Origin: Acanthornis magna
Taxonomy: Eukaryota; Chordata; Aves; Passeriformes; Acanthizidae
Reading direction: 5' to 3'
Length of the DNA stretch: 64,000 nt
Assembly (NCBI GenBank): GCA_036785705.1
Contig: JAWUZG010000018.1
Coordinates: forward strand, 6,917,501-6,981,500
Each line of letters starts with the position of its first letter. Within the stretch, counting starts at the first letter, position 1. The notes under the pieces are model-generated. The model did no database searches. It was not told the DNA's origin and saw nothing but the letters and a program-made list of their open reading frames with translations. Shown in pieces: positions 23,274-34,197 of this stretch. The translations under genes were made by a program, and so were the position numbers.

Positions 23274-23671
23274 GTACTGTGTTTCCCTGAGCACTGATTT
23301 GGGACCTACACAAGGTGTATCCCTTTGCCTGCAGGCTTCTGTGCCTGTGCCTGCTTCTGCAGTTGTCCCTGATTAGCTGGATGCCACTGCCTTCAGCTTA
23401 GGCAAGGGCTTGCTGACATCACTGCAAGATTACCCTTCAGCCTGTCAAAAGGGGGACATGGAAAGGGAACGTCCCTTTCCAGTTTATCTGTGCACATGTA
23501 TTGCTCTTAGAGATGCAGAGGCACCTAATGATGTAGAGACATAGGAATGCAATCTATAGCTTTGGGTCAAAATGTGCAGAATTATAGATCAGACACAAAA
23601 TATCATCTTGCAGTCTCAGCAGGGAGTGAAATCACAGAACCATAGCATGTGTTTGTATTCATGTCATACAG

Positions 23672-23854
23672 GCTAAGCTGGCTTGTCTCACCCAAAAGTG
23701 CCAGGAAAGGAACAGCTTCATTAGGAGAATGCATGGCGAATTCCACAGGCAAGGAGTTACTAATTCTGCATTTGATGAAGAGGTGGAAAACTTGGTGAAT
23801 GACATGACCCTGGCAGAGTACACAGTTGCTTTTACACCAATGTGTGATCAAGAG
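23672..23854 (+). CDS. C4orf50: Exon 11, residues 1363-1423
   Basis: The acceptor TTCATGTCATACAG|GCT and donor GAG|GTAAGT (strong) bound 183 nt, phase 0 to 0. It encodes AKLACLTQKCQERNSFIRRM, then a His/Arg helix and FDEEVENLVNDMTLAEYTVA. The sequence is less repetitive and more globular-looking than the rest, and it is one of the blocks I associate with C4orf50 (KCQERN.. and ..DMTLAEY). Confidence 0.87.
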
Positions 23855-26800
23855 GTAAGTGCTTGTACTTCCCTGTAGGATGTTCATGTTTCCACTATTG
23901 AATTAAGTGGTGGTTTTCAAGGTGTTTAGTGAGACTCAATGTGTAATTATAAAATATATTTTATTGCTTAATATAAATACTGCTTCAGGCAAATCAATGG
24001 AGTTGGCCATTTTATTGTTGCTTTATTCAGGGCTTAAATTTCAGGAGCTTATATCAAAGTGCATCAGTGTTCCATGCACAAAACACTTCTCTGACATTTT
24101 GATTAAGTATCTGATGGATAATGCAGCACATATTTCCCAATTTCATTTTCAATATGAATTTTGCATTTCTTTCCTGCACAATGCATTGTTTCAGATTTTT
24201 GAAGAAGTCAAGAATAAAAAGTCAACAGTAAATTGTTTTAAGATTTAAGTCAACTCAATTGTATTCAAAAGGCAATTAGTCACTTGTGTTTCTCTGGCAA
24301 GGCAGAAGTGGGATACAGCCTGTTTCACGCTTGGTTCTGTTCAATATTGTCACTAATATCTTGAGTGCTGAGAATAAACTTCCTAATTTTGGAGTAGCAC
24401 CTACTTGAAGATATTCTTAAGGACAGGAATCTCCGTCTGGCAGCATGAAGAAACAGGAATTCCCTTGCAGTACTTCAGTAGCCATCAGCAAGTTCTTTTT
24501 TCCTTTTGATTTTCTGTTTTGTATTATTTTAAACAAAGCCTGTAAAAGTATCCAAACAATATTTGGTAAAGTTTGTGTCAAGTACACTCAAGTAGAATCT
24601 TTCTGGTTAAAAGTGGGGGAGGGGGAGGAAATATTGTGCATTACACGTTTGTATAATATTTGTCTAAGGTATATTCTGCTTGTCACAGCAGAACACAGAA
24701 TATTGGTTCATACTATATGTTGTACTTCAGCTGACACAATGCACTGCAAAATAAATACATAAAAATAATTTATCTCACTGACACTTGACATTTTCATCGG
24801 CAGAAGATGCTCAAAATGGGCATTTAGTACAGTAAATCCACAGGGTTCTTTTTCTGATGATTTTGCATTTTTACATACTGAGTGGTTTTCTGTATCGTGT
24901 TGATAGTGCTTGTACTTACAGTGTTATTAAGTGTTGCAAGCTGTCGTACTTGTTTTTGTGGCAAGAAGCAATTTAACTGCATGTTAAGGAAAAGGTGGAT
25001 TGATTCCTGGTTGCAGGATGGGACAGGACTCTGTGTCTGGCTGTGTCTCCTTTGAGCACCTCATGTGTGGTTCCACCATTGTCTCCCCCAAGCTCCCACT
25101 GCAGGAGTGTTTTATGTGACAGCAGCTAGTGACTCCTCTCTCAGAAGGCAGATAGAGCTCCACTGCCTTCAGACATTTTCTCAGACATTGCTGTAATAAA
25201 TGAGCATTAGTAAACTTCCCAACACGGTAAATATCAAAATACTGTTGACACACACACAGTCTCCCTCAGTGTTCAATTATCACAAAACTTAGCAGGTTCA
25301 ACAAGAGAGAATTCGATTGAATCCATATTCTTATAGCCATTGATCATATCCGCAGCGTAGAGCCCCACATTAAATCCTCTGCTTTGATAGATATTTAGTT
25401 GTTCATACTAAGTGGAGCACGAACCCTTTCCATGGTGTCCAGCATCATAGTGGCCAGAGGTCTCACTTGGGCTCAGGCACAGATGGGATCCAGGCCTGGG
25501 GTTTTTTGTCATGCAGAGAGCAGACAGGCTCTTGCTGGGCATCTTGACCCTGAGCTTAAGTCCCTTCTGGGCTGTGATGAGGATTTCCACATGGAACAGG
25601 GGAAATCTTTCCTGCCAAAGGAGAGTTGGAAGATCCCATGAAAAATGTACATTTCTATGGATCAGGTTTCCAATGGAAAACACTTCAATGAAAATCATCC
25701 AAGTTTCACTGCTACTAATTTAATAATGGTTACAATAAAAAAAATTTTAAAAGAGACTGTTTCATATTCATGTGATACATTCCTTTGGTTTAAAAGATAT
25801 CCTACTGAATTCTGTAGACATATGTAGAAGTGAACTGACTTTTCATCTCGGAAGTTCCATTTCTTCCTTTCAACTCTTATTCTCACTGGACTTAACATCG
25901 AAGATTCCACATCCACTTCCAACATCCACTTGCATTAAATTCCTTTGAAAGCTCTTTCCTTCCTTTCCCTCAATTTTTCACTTTTACAGCATTCCTGACA
26001 TTTGAATTCTACTATCCAAAACCTAGTGGATTGCTTTTTTTTTTTCTTTGTTTTTTGGGGTTTTTTTTCCCTTCTTAAATTAAAGATTTGCAATTGTCTT
26101 TATTCATTACTGGACCCAGTAACAAATGGAAACCTGTCACACATTGGCAGCAAACCTCTGCGCCTTGATTTACTGATGAATTTCAGCTCAAAGTTTGCAG
26201 TGATGCATGAGGAGCTGATCCAGAGCCCTTTGAAGGGAAAGGGGACTCTGAACTCAATTCAGTGCCTGGCCTTTTGTAGTTCAGTAAAAAACTTTGAGTC
26301 ATGCTACTAGAGAAAGAATTGGTTTGTAGTTCTGTTAAGAACTTTTTCTTTTTCATGTGTACATGCAATTACATGTAGAGGGGATAGAGCTGCTCCAACT
26401 GGGTGCTAGGATGCCCCAGCTTCAGAGGGGCTTATGGACATCACCAAGAGACTCAAGCTTACAGGCCAAAGCAAAGTTCAATTCTTTGCTTATTCTGGAC
26501 ACAATGGATGGTTGGTCATTGCCGTCTGCTTGCCAGAAGTATTTTCTCCCTAAAGTTCATCCCAATTAAAATACTAAATGATGATGACAGTGTTATGCAG
26601 AACTCGCCATCTTTGCAGCTTCTCTTCAGACTTTCAGCATTCAAGGCTCTGCTCTCAGACATGATAAATCCCTCTTGTCCCCATGGCTTTATTTTGCTGA
26701 CTAACTCAAGACTTCCATCAGTTCAATTTAGCAAAGCAGCATGCATTTTGAGGCTTGTCATTCTTGATTATTTTCACAGCCCAGCGTTACATTCTAATGT

Positions 26801-28865
26801 TTGTGAATGAGGAATAAAATTTGCTTGAATCATGCAGTACCTCATGATTTTGTTCCAGCAGTGCACTGTTCAGTGAGGTCAGATATATGCTAGAATAATA
26901 TATTCAGTAAAGAAAGCCAGTTTTCCTTCTCTTAATATGCTTTTCAAGTCCCATTAAAGAGGACTAGGTTTTGAATTACTTTTCCTCACCATAAACTGTA
27001 CAGTTTAGGTACCATAAACTGTACACCATGCAGCTCTTTATTTGTAATTTAGTTTAATTGAGCAATTTAGTATAATTTAATTTAATTTTAGTGGGGTTTT
27101 TGTCATAATAAACATATATGATTGCACAGAAGGGTTTTTATTTCTATTCTTTTTCATCCATCACCTATGTCACTGTGGTGAAAGCAAAAATTCTGTGCAG
27201 GATGGTGAGCAAATGCTGCCTCTCAGTTTTGGAAAAAGTAGTCTTTTGGTAAAGCATTGGAATGACAATTTGTGTTGAATATGGACTTGAAATTTTTGGA
27301 GGCATGAAGAAGTCAATTTCTAAGCCTTTGTGATGTATTTTCTTTTTAAAAGACTTGAATTGAGAAGCTATTGCAGCCCCTTGGAGTGGACCAATAATAC
27401 ATTTTGGCAACAGAAATATTTTAAAACCTTGTCTTGTTTTGTGTCTGGAAAACAGAAAGCATGTGGCTGAAGAGGACACATTGCTGGGACAAGGGCTGCC
27501 TCCAGCGGGTGCATGTGGCACTCGGCACAATGCCATAGCTGGGATTCACATGCCCAATGTCAAACACCAAGTATGTGTCCACTTTGGCTTTTTGTCATGT
27601 CCCATTTTAATCACCTCCTTTCAAATGCTGATTTTTTTTAAAATTGGGAGGACCTTGGCCTCATCTTTCTTTTCTTGCTTTTGTAGAATTTATTCATGGG
27701 CATTATTGACAGTTACTGTTTTTCTGCCTTTCCCAGTGAGAAGAACACAGGTCAGCATTCATCAACTGTTCTTGAACATTCATGTTCACAAAACATCCAA
27801 CAAAAAAAATACTGGGACATGGCTTTCCAACAGCTGCTTTGCTTGGGTTGGTAACAGTAGGAAGCAAGAGAAGGTTCCAGATAACTAATAGGACATTTGA
27901 AAGAGGAGGCTCGGATTTTTCCTGAGTTTAGGTGTCTACTGGCAGTTTAAGAAATGAGCTTTACCCAGTCTGACTGGCTGGAACATGAGGCAGTGTTCAT
28001 GCTGCTTTTGGTGTATCAGAGAACCACACAGAGGAGCAAGTGAGCTTGGCTTGCCTTTTACATGGACTCAGCCAAGCTAGTACAGTTGTGCAGTATTTTG
28101 GGGTCTTTTCTCTCTCTTTTGGGATAGGTGTGGAGAAAAAGGGGTATGTTTAATTCTTTCTCTCAAATGATTGAGCCAACAGCCTCTGTCCAGATGTCTG
28201 TAATGGAAAATGCTGCTGTGCTTACCCAATTTCTCTTGTGCTGGAGGGCTTTGACTTTCCAGAGTGGATCTGAAACCATTGTGGATCTTTGCCCTCATTT
28301 CTTGGATCTGAAAGGGAATTTGTGCAAGGAATATAGGGTTAAATGGTAGTGCTTTTTAATGCTTTTCATGCAGTCATCTTAAACCTTATGGATGGAAAGC
28401 TCCAGGCAAGAATGTGTCCAGTGCAGTGAATTGTTTTACAGAATAGGAATTAAATGTGCAGAATAGCATAGCTTGATTCTTCTTTCTGTCAAGGAAATTC
28501 TTCTGAGATAGGTTTTGGTAGAACAATGCTTTTTGTTTGTTTATTAGTTTGTACTTCTACTCATTACTTTGCAAGAAATCACAAATCACTTACTGCTTTC
28601 CTATGAATCATATTTGAAGGAAACAGGCCTGAAATAAAATTCTCTGATACTTTTCTTAAAATGGTTTGTGCGTGGCTGTTAAGGTCAGAGGCTTTTCTGG
28701 CACTGTGGGTGAGATACATTTTCTGTGTGATGTCTGCACTTCTGACAGTCATCTGTGGTAGTTTATCTATTTATTTTCATAGTTAATGCAAAGAAAGGCA
28801 TATTTCCAAGGAATTATCCTGCCCATTTTATGTACCTGCTTTAGGTTAGTGCAGATGACTGAGCA

Positions 28866-29032
28866 GGCTGCCCAGAGAGGGAGTGGAGTCTCTATCGCTG
28901 GAGATACTCAGGAACCATCTGGACGCAATCCTGTGCCATGTGCTCTGGTTTGACACTGCTTGAGCAGGGAGGTTGGACTGATGCCTCACTGTGGTCCCTT
29001 CCAGCCTGACCCATCCTGGGATTCTGTGATAA
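28866..29032 (+). mobile_element. CR1 LINE 3'-end fragment
   Basis: CAGGCTGCCCAGAGAGGGAG, GGTTGGACTGATGCCTCAC, GGTCCCTTCCAGCCTGACCC and the terminal GGGATTCTGTGAT are diagnostic of CR1 tails. 5'-truncated, + strand, non-coding. Confidence 0.85.
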
Positions 29033-29219
29033 GGTGGGAAGAGCCATAGAAGTTGGACTCCATTGGTTGTCAGGGGTGCCAGGGAGAGATCCGCTTTGGT
29101 CCGATGAGTTCCACCCTCAGAGGGGAGAAAGAATTTAACTTTGGAATTTCATTCTTTTTGGGGCAATGCTGATCAAGAGCAAGGAATCTTTCCAGACAAA
29201 GGCTTTTTGCAGGAAGAGG

Positions 29220-29220
<1 letters not shown>

Positions 29221-29250
<30 letters not shown>
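29221..29250. repeat. Homopolymer T30
   Basis: Thirty consecutive T after GGAAGAGGC. It could be the tail of a reverse-oriented retrocopy, but no such copy is recognisable next to it. The length is prone to sequencing and assembly error. Confidence 0.9.
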
Positions 29251-29253
<3 letters not shown>

Positions 29254-31358
29254 TGACATTGGAAAAAACATTCCTTGAATCATTGGAATTCCAAGTGGAT
29301 GAAAGAGTGGAATTAGTTATACAGTATTTTTTTAAAAGAAGGGTAAAGTTCATTGCTGAGAGATATGTTATTTTTGACCTTCAGAGAAATTATTAAAAAT
29401 ACTGAAATCTATGAAACAGAGATTGAAAAAAGTTAGTGGCAGCCTGGCCTGTCCAGTGAAATAACTGATAAAGCTGTTCAATAATTATCTAAGTGGTCAT
29501 TTGGGTAGAGGGGATCTCAAGAATTTGTGGTGGCTGAGGAGAAGCTTCTTAGTCAAGGTTAGTGCCATTTGAAAGTAAAATTGGGTTACTTGACAAGATT
29601 TAGATCTGTTTCCTGACTGCAGACATAATACAGGTATTTTAGCAGTGGTTTTTGCTGTAATTCATGGGCAACAGCATGTGTTTGTCTAGAGCAGCAAATG
29701 CCAGTAGAGGAATAGCCATGACTATAAAGAAGAAAAGCTTTAAAAACTAACCTTCCTTTATTTTCTGATAAATGATAGAATTTAGATTAGCATAAAATGT
29801 GCAATTAGAAGTGTGCAAATGAAATAAAACATTTTCATGTTCTCTCTGACACCACTGTCTTACTTTTTTGTAGTGTTGGGGGAAGATGATGTTTTTTTGT
29901 TTAATAATAGTCCTTTCTAGAACTTGGCATTATGCAAGTTTACACTTTTCTGAGTTTGGTCAAATATCACAATGTTTTCATTTCTTCTAGGTGTAGTAGT
30001 TTGTGGAAAATTGAGAGGAAAGAAAAAAAATCATAGGAAAATAGAATAAATATTGTAAAAATACTAATAGAAAAAGAGAACCAACCTAAAAAAGAACAAG
30101 TTAATTTCTCGGCATTGAGATAAAATGCAGAATTTTTGCTTAGCTGCATCCATAGTGTTATAGAAAATGCAATCTTTAGTACTCATGACAGAACAAAGAT
30201 GAGTCTTTTGAGAGAATCATGCCAACTTTCAAATATAGTGCAGTCTGTACTGTCAAATCTTTGTCAGGGTAGTAGCATCTTCACTCACTGGGGTTTACAT
30301 TAACCCTGCTTTCTGCTGAGCATCACTACTTTGACTGCAGAAGAATTTGCTAATTCCAAGGGGCAAAAGGGTCTGTGGGGTAAACAGTTGGAGGAAAGGA
30401 ATGACCCTGCAAGGAGGTTATTTTGCTCGAAATTACTTGTGCCAGTGTCACAGCTTTGGTTTGGTGGTGTGTTTTTTCCTGGCAGCTTTACCAGCTCTCC
30501 TGCCTGAGAGGACAGCCATTTGCCTTTGCATGGGTCATTGAGCTCCAGAACTTGTTCTGCTCCTGCTCACTCTCATCCATCACCACAAATGCCTCTAACT
30601 GTGCTTCCTGTAGTGAGGAAATTCTCATCAAATAATTTTAGATCCAATATCTTCATGCCTCAAAACATTTCAGGGCTGACCTTTGTGACCTCTCCATTGC
30701 TTTAAGCCAGCTGGCCTTTTTTGTGAGTGATGGGCAGAGATACTGCACTCGTAACCTTGGTAAGCAACCAAGGACTTCTGGAGCTGCCTTGGGCTCCTGT
30801 GTTTATAGGGGAGCATCCAAATGGGTAGCTTTCACTTTCCAACTGGTCTGTGTCTGCAGTGCTAGGATGTGCTGGGGTATTCATGCCACCTTACCTAAAT
30901 AAATGCAATATCCAGATAGTGCCGCAGGCCCCCTCTGTAATCAGCATAGAGAAAGTAAATCTTTTAGGGAGGAGCAGCAATCTAAATTCTGTGCCCCAGA
31001 TTGGCCAATATGAGTGGTCCTTCAATTCCTGAATGTCCCTGCCTTGTTGCCTGGGCTGTTGTTCAGCCTGCAGTGAATGATGCAGGTGGTTGCTGCTCCT
31101 GGGCAGGCTCAGCTGGACACACATACTCGTGCTGTGTATTTAAGGAGACCAACAGCCGCAATTCATTAGAATTGCTTCTCTCCCCTCACAGTGGGGAGCC
31201 AGGGACAGGAGGTGAAATGGAAAACAACTTGGATACCATGTGTTCTTCTTCATTTCGTAATAGAAGTATATTTAGATGGAGGAGCTTGTCAATAAATGCT
31301 CATCTTTCTGTTGGGTCATTTCAGAGCAATCTTGCACTGCTGTGACATTTCAGAGTCC

Positions 31359-31380
31359 TTTTTTTTTTTTTTTTTTTTTT
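31359..31380. repeat. Homopolymer T22
   Basis: Twenty-two T within intron 11, flanked by CAGAGTCC and AACGGACTC. No element recognised beside it. Confidence 0.9.
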
Positions 31381-32438
31381 AACGGACTCAAGTGATGTAG
31401 CTAAAAAGCAGTAAAGATACACAGAGCAAAACCAACATATTATTTTAAGTAAAATGTGTTTTCTTTTAAGTAATTCTTCCTGACTTGGCATATTTATAGT
31501 ATCTGCATTTCTGGAACATTTGCAAGAGGACTAATGGCAATTAATGGCACTAATGCATAATGGGGTATATTAATTTTAGAAATAAATAAATAACTCTTCA
31601 AAAACCCAAAGGCTGAAATGGCAAGGCTTGCAAATGCAAGAACAAATGCAACAGTTATCTGGTAGCTATAATAAATTTGTATTTGAATGATAAAATGCTA
31701 CTGCCCTGTACTAGTCATTTGTATTCAGGGAGATCTTCTACTGCTTGCAACTGCTATGAAAATGTGCATAATTAAACTGCCATTTCTCTCTAAATTTGGC
31801 TGCAACTCAGTGAAGTTATTCTAAAAGGATAGTTTGCTGTGGTGTTAAAGTTGACTTGGAGGTGAAATAAGATCAACTGAATTAATATTATTTTTATTTT
31901 GAACAGGAGGGTCTGCATAAGAGTTCATGCATTTGAACTAACACACTTTTGAAGTCTGTTCAACTTAACTTTCTTGAGCATTCGTAGGTAGACAAACCTG
32001 AATTATTCGTGTAGTGTGGAGTGAGAGAATATGTATATAAAAGAATCGTGTTAGAAATTTTGAGATTCTTCAGGAGAACTAACATGAGACAATTTTTAAA
32101 ATTAGGAAGTCTTTTCTAATTTTAATCTGGGTTTTGTTAATATCCTAAGGCAGATTTTCAGCTGCAGTTAAAGCTTAGAGATCTGGATTTTTGTTGTTTT
32201 GAGGGTGAGTTTTTGAATACAGGATTGTTTATTTAGACAGGTGCAGGAATGCTTCACATCTGTAATAACTGGTATGTTATCTTTTTCCTTATTTTGCTAA
32301 ATGTATTTTATTTCCAGTTAATTTCTGTGAATATTTCTTTTAATGAACTCATCCAAATGACTTCCACTAGTCCAAAATGAACAGCATTGGAAAACTTAAT
32401 CTATCTTGAATTTCTTAAACTGCTGTTTTCTCTTGTAG

Positions 32439-32789
32439 ATGCTGGCTTCTTCCCCCGACATTTCACAGGCTAAAGGGCAGCCAGAGGATCATGTGGCACG
32501 TGCCAAAGGGAACGGCATGACTGGGTCATCACCTGCCAGCTCCCAGCCAGAGGTGCATGGCCCCCAGAGCTCTCCCATCACCCCAGATGTGTGTTGTGGT
32601 TCTCCTGTCCAAGTAACAAGCCCAGAAAGGATCACAGCCTTGCGTCGAGAGCTAAGACAAAGCCATCGCAAAAATTGCCAGGTCGGTAAAAGTTTTCTCA
32701 GTGTTTTTAGTTTAGTGAAATCTCTTCTTCTTGGCAGAAGATACAGATATTTGAATGATTACTTCCAGAGATACACAGTTGATTGTTAG
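32439..32789 (+). CDS. C4orf50: Exon 12, residues 1424-1539; probable terminal exon
   Basis: The acceptor GTTTTCTCTTGTAG|ATG is strong, phase 0. It encodes a Ser/Pro-rich segment (QAKGQPEDHVARAKG, SSPITPDVCCGS) and then SPERITALRRELRQSHRKNC. Reading straight on gives QVGKSFLSVF and a stop at 32787-32789, with a canonical AATAAA 18 bp later (32808-32813). That supports a terminal exon, and the C-terminus I recall for the human protein also continues past this point with a similar QVxKS motif. Alternatively the exon splices at CAG|GTCGGT (32682), a poor donor, keeping frame with 33792-34181. The exon is GC-richer than its surroundings. Confidence 0.75.
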   Translation: MLASSPDISQAKGQPEDHVARAKGNGMTGSSPASSQPEVHGPQSSPITPDVCCGSPVQVTSPERITALRRELRQSHRKNCQVGKSFLSVFSLVKSLLLGRRYRYLNDYFQRYTVDC

Positions 32790-32807
32790 TTTAAACAAGC
32801 TGTCAGT

Positions 32808-32813
32808 AATAAA
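32808..32813 (+). other. Polyadenylation signal for exon-12 3' end
   Basis: Canonical AATAAA 18 bp after the stop at 32789, which would give a very short 3' UTR. Position and hexamer are seen directly; use is inferred. Confidence 0.45.
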
Positions 32814-33791
32814 CATATAATGTTTTTCATTTTCATTCCCCATTGTTTAAGAGTGGCTTGGGGCTTGTAAAAATAATTAAAAGATTTTGTTTTCATGATG
32901 GTGTACTCTATGGTAAGATAATCCTTGAAAATCGTTGGATGTTTTAAAAAAAAAGTTGTTATGTTGTTCTTGTCCTACCTTTTTCCCCCTCCAATTCTTT
33001 GGGGTTTTTTTAGTGATCCAATTATTCCTATGCCCTGAAGCTCTTTATAGTAATTTCCATTAACTGCAGGAATCCTGTTAAGAACAGAGCTGATCAATTG
33101 CAATTGCATTTGTGACAGTCTGCTGCTAAACTAAACACGCAAGAGATTTCAGCCTCTCTGAGACAACATAACCTCTCCATACTTGCATGGAAACAAAATT
33201 CAAAAATGCAATTACTGGAGCCAGTTAGGTAGAGCAGAGCAGTTAAAAATATTACTCTACTGGATTTCCTTTATAATCCTGGATTAAAATAAATTCAATG
33301 TAACAAGTAAAAGCATAGTTTTTGCTTTTGGCATTAATGAAAAGAATATGCAAGATACTGAGATTTCCTTTTAGTTAAGAAATTTATTATGCAATGAAAT
33401 GGTGACGCAGAATTCTGATAACATGTTTCTTAGTCCGGGAGATGCATATAACAGTTCAAATTGGGTTTTCTGGTCCTTTTCTCTTTCACGCTCACACATA
33501 AAAAAGACCAATGAAAATATGGTCATAAAAGAAAACTGTTATATAGAGCAGAATGCAAGAGGTTCTTTGATTGATCCTGTCTTGATGAACTCAGAGATTA
33601 TTTATTTATATAAATCATATGAACTTTAATTAAATCCCAATGAAAGCAGGACATGCTCCTCTTGTACAATTACATGGGAAGTTATGGCTGAAATCAGCTA
33701 CAATGCGTAGTGTGGCCTGTTTCCTTAAAACACACACAAAACCACACTGGGGCACCCAAGGTTACGGTTTCTGTTCTTCTTTCCTCCTCAG

Positions 33792-34181
33792 ATACCTTCA
33801 GTTGTCCCCTCCAGCTCAGATCCATGGGCTGGTGTGAGCCTGCCCATGATCCACGAGGAAGCCCCTTGGCCTCTGCTGTCAAGGATGAAGGATGCTCCGG
33901 TGCCCCTGGAGCGCGGAGCCTTCTGGGCCATGAAGGGGAGGGATCGCTTGTCGAAATGGGATGATGCATTTTGGGGTCAAATAGGAAATCAGCATGCAGG
34001 TGCTATTCCCCAGGGAATGGAACACAAAAATGCCATTATGAATAAGGCATGGCTCTCTAGAGGAAAAACAGATGGCTCAACCTCAGCTACCACAGCAGAA
34101 AGCTATTTGCCAGACACGTTGTCAGCAAGTAATAAAGGTCGATATCCTGTGGGGAGAAATCAGCTACATGGGAAAGAATAA
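33792..34181 (+). CDS. C4orf50: Possible alternative last exon (129 codons)
   Basis: An excellent acceptor (CTGTTCTTCTTTCCTCCTCAG) precedes a 129-codon phase-0 frame open to TAA at 34179-34181. It begins IPSVVPSSSDPWAG and includes RMKDAPVPLERGAFWAMKG and SKWDDAFWGQIGNQ. It would follow exon 12 in frame only if the weak donor GTCGGT at 32682 is used; the GTAAAA donor at 32686 gives another frame with a stop at 33962-33964. AATAAA overlaps the stop (34177-34182) and recurs at 34192-34197. The composition is protein-like, but there is no domain that I recognise. It may be an isoform-specific C-terminus or a chance ORF. Confidence 0.4.
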   Translation: MPSVVPSSSDPWAGVSLPMIHEEAPWPLLSRMKDAPVPLERGAFWAMKGRDRLSKWDDAFWGQIGNQHAGAIPQGMEHKNAIMNKAWLSRGKTDGSTSATTAESYLPDTLSASNKGRYPVGRNQLHGKE

Positions 34182-34197
34182 AACCTGCAGAAATAAA
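34177..34197 (+). other. Paired polyadenylation signals at the optional exon
   Basis: Two AATAAA hexamers, one overlapping the TAA stop (34177-34182) and one at 34192-34197. They fit a 3' end right after the optional exon. Confidence 0.4.

Larger units (their letters stand above)
23855..32438 (+). other. Intron 11 (longest, 8.6 kb)
   Basis: Contains a CR1 tail (28866-29032), T30 (29221-29250), T22 (31359-31380) and a short perfect palindrome AAACTGTACAGTTT at 26993-27006 that repeats in part 20 bp later. Elsewhere it is AT-rich without recognisable genes. An ORF at 27439-27888 is not frame-compatible with the neighbouring exons. Confidence 0.65.
1056..34181 (+). other. C4orf50: Gene span: large coiled-coil protein gene, probable C4orf50 orthologue (12-13 coding exons)
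   Basis: Twelve + strand exons join in one frame: 1056-1324, 2627-2765, 4280-4984, 9853-9967, 10710-10834, 11172-13421, 14190-14291, 16105-16251, 20824-21000, 23217-23273, 23672-23854 and 32439-32789. A possible alternative last exon is 33792-34181. Every junction has AG/GT and matching phase: 2, 0, 0, 1, then 0 throughout. The predicted product is about 1539 aa with the exon-12 stop, or about 1633 aa with the extra exon. It is Glu/Lys-rich and mostly coiled coil, with no enzyme motif, signal peptide or transmembrane segment that I can see. The name rests on recalled resemblance to human C4orf50 at the N-terminus, at the YFQLLSDLKEER-type central coil and at the C-terminal SPxRI...ELRQS block. 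No function is established that I know of, and a structural or scaffold role is only an inference from the coiled coil. Homology search and RNA-seq would confirm it. Confidence 0.6.

Noticed and set aside
27439..27888. 149-codon + strand ORF in intron 11 with an AG before and GTATGT inside it
   Set aside because: The frame required by exons 11 and 12 (phase 0) hits a TGA at once; the open frame does not join either neighbour.
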